Below are positions 8,083-15,799 of a stretch of DNA of 35,443 nucleotides, piece by piece; position 1 is the first letter of the stretch; the number at the start of each line of letters is the position of its first letter. The DNA comes from a bacterium. GTDB taxonomy: Bacteria; Cyanobacteriota; Vampirovibrionia; Gastranaerophilales; Gastranaerophilaceae. The notes under the pieces were generated by a model, which did no database searches, had not been told where the DNA came from, and was given only the letters and a program-made list of their open reading frames with translations. The position numbers were made by a program, and so were the translations under genes. Location: assembly GCA_017512405.1 (NCBI GenBank), contig JAFWGJ010000134.1, positions 1 through 35,443 of the forward strand. The letters are read 5' to 3'.

Positions 8083-8616
8083 TTATTCCTCAATTTTGTA
8101 TGCTCTAAGTAGTGCGCATAAAGTCTTTGAATCGTTTATTTCCCCATTTTTAATCATTTTAAAAACGTCATTTATATTGTATTCCAAAGCTTGTATTATT
8201 TCACCCTCATCAGGATTAGGTTTTGTGTATGTTAAATCTTTGGCGTGGTATAAATATAATTTTTCATCACAAATTCCGGGAGTTGTATAAATATAACCCA
8301 ATGATTTCCAAGTTTTTGCAATGTATCCGGTTTCTTCTTCGAGCTCTCTTGGAGCAGCGTTATCAGGATTTTCACCTTGTTCAAGTTTGCCTGCCGGAAG
8401 TTCAAGAGAAACAGATTTTAGCGGATAGCGAAATTGTTTTACCATTAAAATTGTATTTTCATCTTTTTCGGCAACAATTACTACACCTCCGGGGTGTCTT
8501 ATAACTTCTCTAAAACCCTTAGTACCATCAGAAGTCTCTATATCATCGTAATCTACAAATACAACTTTACCGTTATAAACTCTTTTTGTTGATAATGTCT
8601 TTTCCGTAAATTCCAT
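8083..8616 (-). CDS. NUDIX hydrolase, ADP-ribose pyrophosphatase type
   Basis: The 177-residue protein carries a complete Nudix box (G-x5-E-x7-REUxEExGU) running from GKLEQGEN to RELEEETGYI at residues about 77-99. It is preceded by GVVIVAEKDENTILMVKQFRYP and LELPAGKLE, the layout of ADP-ribose pyrophosphatases (NudF/YqkG). Such enzymes cleave ADP-ribose to AMP and ribose 5-phosphate. AAAGGGG lies about 6 bases before the ATG. The gene is 10 bp after the helical-repeat gene and one base before the HAD gene. Substrate is inferred from family only. Confidence 0.85.
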   Translation of the reverse strand: MEFTEKTLSTKRVYNGKVVFVDYDDIETSDGTKGFREVIRHPGGVVIVAEKDENTILMVKQFRYPLKSVSLELPAGKLEQGENPDNAAPRELEEETGYIAKTWKSLGYIYTTPGICDEKLYLYHAKDLTYTKPNPDEGEIIQALEYNINDVFKMIKNGEINDSKTLCALLRAYKIEE

Positions 8617-8626
8617 TTTTTCCCCT

Positions 8627-9796
8627 TTATAGTGCAGTGATAATTGATTTTATATTTTCATCCGTAACATGTTCCAGCGCAATGTTTTTATCATTTTGAG
8701 ATAATTGGTTTAACGATTTTATAATTTCAACAGATTTTAATATTAATGTTTGATTATTTGCCATAAGTAAAGGTTTTATTAAATCAGCATTTTTAATAAG
8801 TTCAATTGCAGGATATATAAATTCACTGTTTTCATTTATTTCGGATTGAATAAAATCATCTAAATCTTCATTTATATTATTATTAAGCAAATCTTTTATT
8901 GCTAATACTTCATCTTTTGTATTTTTATCTTCATCAAATAAATATTCGTCATTTTCCGTTAACTGATTAAACTTATTTCTTGCGGTAAGAAGTATTATGG
9001 CATTTTGAGCGCTGGGTTCCGAAAAAATCAATTGTTCAAATACTTCATAAAACTGAAATGTAAAAATATTACTTAGAGGAATTATCTCTCCTAGACCTTG
9101 TAGTATATTGTTTATTGCAAGCAATGTATTTTCTCGATGTTCCGTATTCAATAGTTCCAAAAAGCTTTCCATATAGCCAATTTCACTTGCAATGAATTCT
9201 GAAACAGAAGATTTTTTCATTGCTTCAAAAATTTTGTTGAGTGCATTTTTTTCACCGTAGGCAGATAAAAATTTGACCGCAGAAAGAACTTCAAAATCAT
9301 CATCAGAATTTAATTTTTGATAAGCTTCATCTATGCATGTCCTCTCGTTTAAGGCTGCAAGTGCTGTTGCGCAATTATAAGCAAGGAATTCATTTTCAGA
9401 ATAAGCATCTTCTTTTAATTTATTAATAACTCTTTCCTCTTTTACAAACGAAAAATATTTTGCGGCGTAAGATTTTTGATTTTCACTTCCGTTTTTTAAT
9501 AAATCTGCCATTTTATTTTTAATTTCTTCATTGCCGTATTTTGCAAGAACTTCGGCAATAAATGTGTCATACGATGGCGAATAATAATCTGTAAAATTCA
9601 GCAAGTTTTGGTAATTATTTTCATTACAAGCTTGTTGTAAACGTTTTGCCACATTTTGTTTTATAAATTCAAATAAAAAATCGTCTTTTGAAACCAATTC
9701 TTCAAAGGTTTTAACATCGGCATTATTAATAATATGCGCGGCAGCCTGCTCATATTCATTCTTATTTTTGCCAGTAATTTGTTTTATTAAGTCCAT
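8627..9796 (-). CDS. Alpha-helical repeat protein (HEAT-like), unknown function
   Basis: The 389-residue protein is rich in Asn, Lys, Glu and Leu and is predicted by eye to be nearly all helical. Paired helices recur at about 35-40 residue spacing, for example QKSYAAKYFSFVKEERVINKLKEDA, FLAYNCATALAALNERTCIDEAYQKL and FEVLSAVKFLSAYGEKNALNKIFEAM. This resembles HEAT or PBS-lyase-like repeats, which act as protein-binding scaffolds. No signal peptide, membrane helix or catalytic motif is visible. It starts 2 bp after the DprA-like gene with no ribosome site of its own, so its translation is probably coupled. The partner is unknown. Confidence 0.75.
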   Translation of the reverse strand: MDLIKQITGKNKNEYEQAAAHIINNADVKTFEELVSKDDFLFEFIKQNVAKRLQQACNENNYQNLLNFTDYYSPSYDTFIAEVLAKYGNEEIKNKMADLLKNGSENQKSYAAKYFSFVKEERVINKLKEDAYSENEFLAYNCATALAALNERTCIDEAYQKLNSDDDFEVLSAVKFLSAYGEKNALNKIFEAMKKSSVSEFIASEIGYMESFLELLNTEHRENTLLAINNILQGLGEIIPLSNIFTFQFYEVFEQLIFSEPSAQNAIILLTARNKFNQLTENDEYLFDEDKNTKDEVLAIKDLLNNNINEDLDDFIQSEINENSEFIYPAIELIKNADLIKPLLMANNQTLILKSVEIIKSLNQLSQNDKNIALEHVTDENIKSIITAL

Positions 9797-9798
9797 GA

Positions 9799-10392
9799 CT
9801 AGTCAAGGTAAAAAGCAGTAATAACTTTATGACCTTCTTCGGCATATTCAATAGCACCGTGAAGAGTTTTACTTGTGTGTGATAAAAAACAAATTAACTG
9901 ATTGCAGTCATCAATAATTTCCCTGTTGCAAATTCTTGATGCATCTGCCAATGTCATCATAGCCCTATCAGGGTGTTCAACAATATTCGGAACGCCGATT
10001 AACTGATCTTGAACGTCAGAAGGCTGTTGACCTATTGTTTGAGGTAAAATAACTTTTAATTTATCAGGATTAGCTTTCATTGCTCCTCGAATAGTAGCTG
10101 CATTTGTACCGGAAGAACCTCCTGATGTTATAATAGTGTTGCCTTGTTTTGCAAGGGCAGTAACTAATGTTTCAATAATTTGCTGGTGAGTAATTGCAAG
10201 GTTTCTGCTGCCGATAACTGCAATTCTTTTAGCAGATTGTTGAATTGTTGCCAATTCCATAGCAAGTTCATCAACTGTATTTGGTGAATCGTCAGAAACT
10301 GAGTCTAAATCATCAATAGGTACCATAATTGAACCTTGTGAGATTTCTCCATCTCCGTCACCTAATAATTTAATTGTTTCCATTTCTGCCAT
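9799..10392 (-). CDS. DprA-like (SLOG superfamily) protein
   Basis: The 197-residue protein has an acidic, probably disordered head of about 55 residues and then a Rossmann-like domain: AKRIAVIGSRNLAI, TIITSGGSSGTNAATIRGAM and CNREIIDDCNQLICFLSH, ending in EYAEEGHKVITAF. This is the layout of DprA/Smf and related SLOG proteins, with a nucleotide- or DNA-binding GSR and SGG loop. It lacks the extra SAM and winged-helix domains of full DprA. Short proteins of this sort are known in Cyanobacteria as DNA recombination-mediator protein A. The frame opens at a TTG at 10410, but TAGGA sits 5 bases before the ATG at 10392, so that start was chosen. It heads the seven-gene operon and is divergent from pcrA. 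Confidence 0.75.
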   Translation of the reverse strand: MAEMETIKLLGDGDGEISQGSIMVPIDDLDSVSDDSPNTVDELAMELATIQQSAKRIAVIGSRNLAITHQQIIETLVTALAKQGNTIITSGGSSGTNAATIRGAMKANPDKLKVILPQTIGQQPSDVQDQLIGVPNIVEHPDRAMMTLADASRICNREIIDDCNQLICFLSHTSKTLHGAIEYAEEGHKVITAFYLD

Positions 10393-10404
10393 TTTTCCTA
10401 CCTT

Positions 10405-10433
10405 TTGCAAATTTATTTATTTTTTATTATAAT
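10405..10433 (+). promoter_or_regulatory. Sigma70-type promoter of pcrA/uvrD
   Basis: TTGCAA at 10405-10410 and TATAAT at 10428-10433 are separated by 17 bp, which is near consensus. The predicted start is about 30 bp before the helicase ATG. It lies in the 77 bp between divergent genes. Confidence 0.65.
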
Positions 10434-10469
10434 CATAATAGCATAAAAATAATTTTGTGAATAGGGGAT

Positions 10470-12938
10470 ATGGAAAATATATTAGATAATCTTAACGAAA
10501 GACAAGTTGAAGCTGTCAAGACAACTCGCGGACCGTTATTGGTGCTTGCCGGTGCCGGCTCAGGTAAGACAAAGGTTTTAACTTCACGTATTGCTTATCT
10601 CGTTCAAAATGGTGTCAAACCAAGAGAAATTCTTGCTGTTACCTTTACTAATAAAGCTGCAAAAGAAATGAAGGAACGACTTTCATCTATTTTAGGAGAA
10701 GAAATTGTCAAATATATGTGGGTTGGAACATTTCACAGTATTTGCGGACGTATTCTAAGGCAAGATATAGAAAATTATGTTTTCCCATCTGGCAGAAAAC
10801 TTGATAAGAATTTCACTATTTATGATGATTCTGACTGTATGACGGTTGTTAAAAATGCTATAAAAAAACTTAATATAGATGATAAAGTTTATCAGCCTAA
10901 ATATGTGAGAGCAGTTATTTCTAATGCAAAAAATAAAATGGAAGATGCAAATCAATTTGCGACATTTGCAAGAGATTTTAAGGCTCAAAAAATTGCTGCT
11001 ATTTTTGAAGAATATGAAAATACTTTAAATAAAAATAACGCAATAGACTTTGATGATATGCTTATGCTTGCGGTTAAATTATTTGAACAAAATCCTCAGG
11101 TTAGAGAAAAATATTATTCAAGATTTACTCATATTCTCGTTGACGAGTTTCAGGATACAAATATAGCACAATATAAACTGGTAAATATGCTGTTTACTAA
11201 CTTGTCAGATGAAATTCCCGCAGAACGTTCGCTCTGTGTTGTAGGTGATGTTGACCAATCTATTTACAGTTGGCGTGGCGCTGATTACAAAATTATACTG
11301 GGTTTTCAAAAGGATTTTCTAAATACAAAAATTATTAAGTTAGAACAAAATTACCGCTCAACAGAAAATATTTTGAAAGCTGCAAATGCTATTATTGAAA
11401 ATAATGAGGAGCGTGTAGATAAAGTTTTATTTTCAACAAAGGGTGATGGTGAAAAAATCCATTATTACGAGGCACAAGACGATTCTGATGAAGCTAATTT
11501 TATTGCAGAAACTATTAGAGCTGAAAGTGGCGAAGATTATAATAAATATGCAATTTTATATCGTACAAATGCTCAATCCCGTTCAATAGAAGAGGCTTGT
11601 ATGGCACATGGTATTCCTTACAGAGTTTATGGCGGGATGAAATTCTATGACAGACAGGAAATTAAAGATGCAATTGCTTATTTAAAACTAATCTATAATC
11701 CGGACGATTCACAAAGTTTTAAACGTATAGTAAATGTTCCAAAACGTGCAATCGGTGAAACTTCTGTTTCCAACCTGCAAACTTTTGCCGATGAACATGA
11801 CATGAGTTTAATGTCTGCTATTGATATTATTGAAGAATCTGAAATAAATGCAAAGACTCAAACTAAATTTAAGGAGTTTAAATCTTTAATAGAAAAATTA
11901 GCAAGTGTTTCAAACAGTTATAAGTTACCTGAATATTTGGGTATAGTTCTTGAACAAACCGGTTATATCAGAATGCTGCAATCAGAAGGAACTCCTGAGG
12001 ATGAAGCAAGAATTGAAAACTTACAGGAATTAATTAACGTTGCTACTGATTTTGAACCGGAAGACTCAGACAATATTTTGGGCGAATTTTTATCTCAGGT
12101 TGCGCTTGTTTCTGATATTGACGGTATGGATGTTATTGCAAATAATGTTACGCTAATGACTCTTCATTCGGCAAAAGGGCTTGAATTTCCGGTCGTATTT
12201 CTTGCAGGATTAGAAGAGGGTACATTCCCTCATATAAGAACTTTTAATTCTCCAAGCGAACTTGAAGAAGAACGAAGATTAATGTATGTTGGTGTTACCA
12301 GAGCTGAACAGCAACTTTATTTGACTTCTGCTAAACGCAGACAAAGTTGGGGTGAATATAAATATTATAATCCAAGTAGATTTTTAGAAGAGATACCGTC
12401 AGAATTACTTGATACAATGTCATCTTCAAGTTCTATAACAAGTCAGTCAACATTTAGAAGTGCTGTTCAAAAAATTCGTGCAGCATCTGATTCTGATGGG
12501 TATGTAAAACCATCAACAGGATTTGGCGCTAATTTTGTTGCGCCTTCCAGACAAAAATACGAAAGTCCAAAATATTCATCAACAACTGTCAAAAGAACTC
12601 CAAATAAAACTTTTGTCAAAAAATCAGCTATAAATAAGCAAAAAGAAGAGGAAAAATTAAAAGCTTTTTTTGAAAATAATAAAGTTAAAAGATTAATGGC
12701 AGAAAAGCAGAAATCAGAATTAGAACAAGAACGCCAAAAGGAAGAAAAATTAAGACAGCAGTCTGAGGAAATACAATATTTCTTTTCAAAAGGCGAAAAA
12801 GTATTTCACGAACATCTTGGCTTTGGGGAAATTTTAGATGTTATTGAAGTCGGCGAAAGTTTAATGTATACAATTAATTTTGCAAAATATGGCAAAAAAG
12901 CGATGGATGCAAATTATGCAAAATTACAAAAAGTATAA
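10470..12938 (+). CDS. pcrA: ATP-dependent DNA helicase of the PcrA/UvrD/Rep family
   Basis: The 822-residue superfamily 1A helicase has motif I GAGSGKT near residue 28, motif Ia TFTNKAAKEMKERL, motif II LVDEFQDTN, motif III VGDVDQSIYSWRGAD, motif IV QNYRS, motif V TLHSAKGLEFPVVFLAGLEEG and motif VI VGVTRAEQQLYL. The C-terminal region holds a charged, probably coiled-coil stretch (residues about 715-765). It ends with GEKVFHEHLGFGEILDV and a short beta domain like the RNA-polymerase-binding Tudor module of PcrA. The enzyme unwinds DNA 3'-5' in repair and in removal of stalled polymerases. The SD (AGGGGA) is unusually close to the ATG. It ends 5 bp from the convergent HD-GYP gene with no separate terminator visible. 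Confidence 0.95.
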   Translation: MENILDNLNERQVEAVKTTRGPLLVLAGAGSGKTKVLTSRIAYLVQNGVKPREILAVTFTNKAAKEMKERLSSILGEEIVKYMWVGTFHSICGRILRQDIENYVFPSGRKLDKNFTIYDDSDCMTVVKNAIKKLNIDDKVYQPKYVRAVISNAKNKMEDANQFATFARDFKAQKIAAIFEEYENTLNKNNAIDFDDMLMLAVKLFEQNPQVREKYYSRFTHILVDEFQDTNIAQYKLVNMLFTNLSDEIPAERSLCVVGDVDQSIYSWRGADYKIILGFQKDFLNTKIIKLEQNYRSTENILKAANAIIENNEERVDKVLFSTKGDGEKIHYYEAQDDSDEANFIAETIRAESGEDYNKYAILYRTNAQSRSIEEACMAHGIPYRVYGGMKFYDRQEIKDAIAYLKLIYNPDDSQSFKRIVNVPKRAIGETSVSNLQTFADEHDMSLMSAIDIIEESEINAKTQTKFKEFKSLIEKLASVSNSYKLPEYLGIVLEQTGYIRMLQSEGTPEDEARIENLQELINVATDFEPEDSDNILGEFLSQVALVSDIDGMDVIANNVTLMTLHSAKGLEFPVVFLAGLEEGTFPHIRTFNSPSELEEERRLMYVGVTRAEQQLYLTSAKRRQSWGEYKYYNPSRFLEEIPSELLDTMSSSSSITSQSTFRSAVQKIRAASDSDGYVKPSTGFGANFVAPSRQKYESPKYSSTTVKRTPNKTFVKKSAINKQKEEEKLKAFFENNKVKRLMAEKQKSELEQERQKEEKLRQQSEEIQYFFSKGEKVFHEHLGFGEILDVIEVGESLMYTINFAKYGKKAMDANYAKLQKV

Positions 12939-12943
12939 TAAAT

Positions 12944-14071
12944 CTATAAAATCAAATCTTCAAAGTTTGTTGTGTCATTGTAACTAAACATATGAATAAA
13001 CGTATATAAAGCATCAGGAATAAACCATTTAGTACCTAGCTCAAGTAACCTTCTCAATGCATCTTTACTGCTTTTTACCAGATAGTTTGTTCTATTGAAG
13101 CAAAGATTATCATAATAATTACAAATATGGATAATCTGGCTCATTGAGGATATTTGTTCTCCTGATTTATTCATAGGGTATCCTGTGCCATCATTGTTTT
13201 CGTGGTGTTCTAAAGCTACGATAGCAATGTTTTCAGGCATTTCTAAATCTTCTTTTAACATTCTGTAGCCTATTGATGTATGTAGTTGAAACATTTGATG
13301 TTCCTGATTTGTGAGCGCTTGTTTGTATGCTATATCAGGGTCAATTCGTGTTTTACCTATATCGTGCATCAATCCGCTAAGAACTACGTCAGATATAGCA
13401 GTATCTGTATAATTCATTTTTTGTGCAATGAACCCTGCCATTATTGCAACATTTAATGCGTGGCATTTTTGGTATTCACCTATTAATTTTAATTGTGAAG
13501 AATATCCAACATCTCTGTTACGGAAGATTATATCTTGTAAGATTTTATCTCTTATGTTCAAGAATAAATTGGCTGTTTCGGCATAAGGTCTTTTACTCAT
13601 ACCGGTTATGGTTTCATGATATATAGCTTTTAATTTAATTTGATTTCTCGGGTCTATTTTTGATTTTTTGTTAATAGGTCCTTTGTAATTCATTATGTTG
13701 ACTTCATCAACAACCGTGTTGCTTTTTAATGTCTGATTGGGATTCATATCAAAATTTTCAACAACACGTTCTTTTTCCTGAGCTATTTTTGCATATTCTT
13801 CAAAAATTAAGTCTAATTCTGATTTTCCGGATTCCTCATTGTCCGTTGATGTAATTTCTATCTCTTCATTTACATCTGTATTTGCAGCTTCATCTATAAT
13901 ATCAAGAGACGAATTATCATCTCTGTATATGATGCTCATTTGTTTTAATTGTAATAATTTTCCCGGAGTAAGTATTTCGCCTGCTTCAAATATAAGCTCA
14001 CCATATTCAGAGTATATATTGTATGGCAATATCTTATGTTTTATTAATTCTTCGGTTGTTATTGTTTTCAT
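12944..14071 (-). CDS. HD-GYP domain protein, probable cyclic di-GMP phosphodiesterase
   Basis: The 375-residue protein has an N-terminal region of about 150 residues with an opening (LPYNIYSEYGELIFEAGEILTPGKLLQL) often seen before HD-GYP domains, an acidic linker, and a C-terminal HD-GYP domain. The latter contains GLMHDIGKTRIDPDI, the following HTSIGYRML, and HHENNDGTGYP, close to the canonical HHExxDGxGYP. Residues for a binuclear metal site appear intact, so hydrolysis of cyclic di-GMP is likely. No receiver domain is visible. The frame opens 15 bp further upstream, but a -10 element ends 7 bases before the ATG at 14071, so that ATG was chosen and the mRNA may be leaderless. The gene is divergent from glnA. 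Confidence 0.85.
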   Translation of the reverse strand: MKTITTEELIKHKILPYNIYSEYGELIFEAGEILTPGKLLQLKQMSIIYRDDNSSLDIIDEAANTDVNEEIEITSTDNEESGKSELDLIFEEYAKIAQEKERVVENFDMNPNQTLKSNTVVDEVNIMNYKGPINKKSKIDPRNQIKLKAIYHETITGMSKRPYAETANLFLNIRDKILQDIIFRNRDVGYSSQLKLIGEYQKCHALNVAIMAGFIAQKMNYTDTAISDVVLSGLMHDIGKTRIDPDIAYKQALTNQEHQMFQLHTSIGYRMLKEDLEMPENIAIVALEHHENNDGTGYPMNKSGEQISSMSQIIHICNYYDNLCFNRTNYLVKSSKDALRRLLELGTKWFIPDALYTFIHMFSYNDTTNFEDLIL

Positions 14072-14077
14072 ATAAAA

Positions 14078-14106
14078 ATTATACAATAAATATTTAAATA
14101 TGAAAA
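14078..14106 (-). promoter_or_regulatory. Promoter of the HD-GYP gene placing +1 at the start codon
   Basis: On the minus strand TTTTCA (14106-14101) and a perfect TATAAT (14083-14078) are 17 bp apart. The expected transcription start, 7 bases after the -10, coincides with the ATG at 14071, and no Shine-Dalgarno is present. Confidence 0.5.
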
Positions 14107-14117
14107 TACTTTAAATA

Positions 14118-14150
14118 TAAAAAAAAGCTATGAACAAATTGTACATAGCT
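14118..14150 (-). terminator. Hairpin with T8 tract on the minus strand between divergent genes
   Basis: AGCTATG pairs with CATAGCT (14126-14132 with 14144-14150), extended by ACA/TGT across an A-A mismatch. On the minus strand it is followed by eight T residues. It has the form of an intrinsic terminator, but no minus-strand gene lies upstream of it. It may end a short RNA transcribed from within 14151-14320, or act as an attenuator before the HD-GYP gene. The rest of 14151-14330 holds the glnA control region, with a possible -10 TAAAAT at 14296-14301. Confidence 0.5.
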
Positions 14151-14330
14151 ATTGATTAGGGATATGTGTATCGTCGTCTCTAAGGAGTATAGTGTTATAT
14201 TATCAGCGAGCATGTTTTTTTTTATCATACAAATTTATGATTTTATTCTGTTGCCTCATTCATTAAGTTTATATAAAGGCATGAAAAAATCGTGATAAAA
14301 TGAATTAGGAAGTAAAAACAGGAGATGAAA

Positions 14331-15698
14331 ATGAAATTTGAATTTAAACATGTACCTTTAAACGGTAAATCAGTTACAGATGAGCAAATAAAGAAAACAA
14401 TAAAAGAAAAAAATGTTAAATTTATAGAATTGCAATTCGTAGATATTAACGGTCAAGTAAAGAGCATGACAATACCGTCAGAGCATATTGATAAAGCATT
14501 AGAAAATGAGATGATGCTTGACGGTTCATCTATTAAGGGATTTAGAAGTATTGAAACATCGGATATGTATTTTTATCCAGATAGAAATACTTTTACTCTT
14601 TTACCTTGGCGTGAATTTGACGGAACAAATACAGCAAGATTAATTTGTGATATTCATAATGCTGACGGAACACCATTTGAAGGTTGTCCTCGTTGTAACT
14701 TAAAAAGGGTTATGGCCGAAGCGAAGAAATTAGGTTATTCAATGAATATGGGACCTGAGGTTGAATTTTTCTTGTTTAAACGAAATGATGAGAATCGTCC
14801 TACAACAGAAAAAGTAGATGTCGGTGGATATTATGATATTGGTCCAGATGATTTAGGTGAAGATATTCGTGCTGAAATTGTTCTAACTTTACAAGAAATG
14901 GGGTTTGATATTGAAGCTTCCCATCACGAAGTTGCTGACAGCCAGCATGAAATTGATTTTAAGTACGCCGATATCTTAACAGCTGCTGATAATGTTGCTA
15001 CTTTTAAAATTGCAGTAAAAGCAATAGCCGCACAATACGGGTTACATGCAACATTTATGGCTAAACCTATATATGGAATTAACGGTTCAGGTATGCATTG
15101 TAATGTTTCATTATTTAAGGATGGTAAAAATGCTTTCTACGATGAAAAAACAGAAACAAAATTATCTGATGTTGCTATGTATTCTATTGGCGGTATGTTA
15201 AAGCATGTTCAAGGTATAACTGCTGTTACAAACCCTACGGTAAATAGTTTTAAACGTTTGGTTCCGGGTTATGAAGCGCCTGTTTATTTGGCTTGGTCAT
15301 TAGCTAACAGAAGTGCATTATTGAGAGTTCCCGCAAAACGTGGTAATGCAACAAGAGTTGAACTTCGTTCTCCTGACCCATCTTGTAATCCTTATTTAGC
15401 TTTTGCTGTTATTTTAGGTGCATGTGTTGATGGTGTTAAAAATAAAATTAACCCTCCAAAACAAGTAGGTGCTAATATTTATGCTTTAACGCCAGAAGAA
15501 AGAAAGAAAAAGAGAATAGATTCTTTACCTGGCAGTTTGGCAGAAGCTTTATTATTGCTTGAAAAATCCAAGGTGGCAAAAGAAGCCCTAGGTGAGCATA
15601 TATTTAAAGAATTTACTGAAACAAAACATAAAGAATGGGATTCATTCAGAATATATGTTTCTCAGTGGGAATTGGATAAATATTTGGAAAGATATTAA
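14331..15698 (+). CDS. glnA: Glutamine synthetase, type I (GSI-alpha-like)
   Basis: The 455-residue protein makes glutamine from glutamate, ammonia and ATP. It has the beta-grasp N-domain (KFIELQFVDINGQVKSMTIP), the latch region MMLDGSSIKGF, the ATP/metal block GPEVEFFLF, EASHHEVADSQHEIDF, and the glutamate-binding block NPTVNSFKRLVPGYEAPVYLAWSLANRSALLRVPA. The tyrosine adenylylation segment NLYDLPPEE of GSI-beta is replaced by ANIYALTPEERKKKR, so covalent control of the enterobacterial kind is unlikely. Feedback or protein inhibitors are more likely. GGAG lies 6 bases before the ATG at 14331; an ATG at 14325 directly abuts that site and is less plausible. A strong terminator follows. I saw no glnA riboswitch motif and no GTA-N8-TAC NtcA site. 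Confidence 0.96.
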   Translation: MKFEFKHVPLNGKSVTDEQIKKTIKEKNVKFIELQFVDINGQVKSMTIPSEHIDKALENEMMLDGSSIKGFRSIETSDMYFYPDRNTFTLLPWREFDGTNTARLICDIHNADGTPFEGCPRCNLKRVMAEAKKLGYSMNMGPEVEFFLFKRNDENRPTTEKVDVGGYYDIGPDDLGEDIRAEIVLTLQEMGFDIEASHHEVADSQHEIDFKYADILTAADNVATFKIAVKAIAAQYGLHATFMAKPIYGINGSGMHCNVSLFKDGKNAFYDEKTETKLSDVAMYSIGGMLKHVQGITAVTNPTVNSFKRLVPGYEAPVYLAWSLANRSALLRVPAKRGNATRVELRSPDPSCNPYLAFAVILGACVDGVKNKINPPKQVGANIYALTPEERKKKRIDSLPGSLAEALLLLEKSKVAKEALGEHIFKEFTETKHKEWDSFRIYVSQWELDKYLERY

Positions 15699-15701
15699 AA
15701 T

Positions 15702-15737
15702 AAAGAGGTTTTGATTTTATCAAAACCTCTTTTTTTA
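15702..15737 (+). terminator. Rho-independent terminator of glnA
   Basis: A perfect 14 bp stem (AAAGAGGTTTTGAT with its complement) with a 3-base loop is followed by a T tract. It lies 4 bp after the glnA stop. Confidence 0.9.
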
Positions 15738-15738
15738 C

Positions 15739-15779
15739 TTGACAAAATTACCTTTTGATTTAAAATAACTGTATATAAT
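15739..15779 (+). promoter_or_regulatory. Promoter region of nadB-nadC
   Basis: A perfect TTGACA (15739-15744) is followed after 16 bp by TAAAAT (15761-15766). A perfect TATAAT lies at 15774-15779, but 29 bp from the TTGACA, so the two perfect hexamers do not form one promoter. The first pair is the better candidate. A second start from the TATAAT is possible. Confidence 0.5.
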
Positions 15780-15799
15780 ACACTTATCAGGGCTATGTA

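Noticed and set aside
8075..8290. Antisense open frames over the minus-strand operon and elsewhere (for example 321-758, 18208-17960, 29022-29240)
   Set aside because: All are fully covered by recognisable genes in another frame and lack ribosome sites. They follow from the AT-rich, repetitive codon use.
14151..14330. A glnA-type glutamine riboswitch or NtcA box before glnA
   Set aside because: No GAAGGAACG-like core of the glnA RNA and no GTA-N8-TAC were found in the leader.
14325..14330. ATG at 14325 as the glnA start
   Set aside because: The Shine-Dalgarno ends directly at this ATG, leaving no spacing. The ATG at 14331 has a normal 6-base spacing.
15739..15779. TTGACA and TATAAT as one perfect promoter for nadB
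   Set aside because: The two perfect hexamers are 29 bp apart, far beyond the 15-19 bp allowed. A TAAAAT 16 bp from the TTGACA is the better partner.
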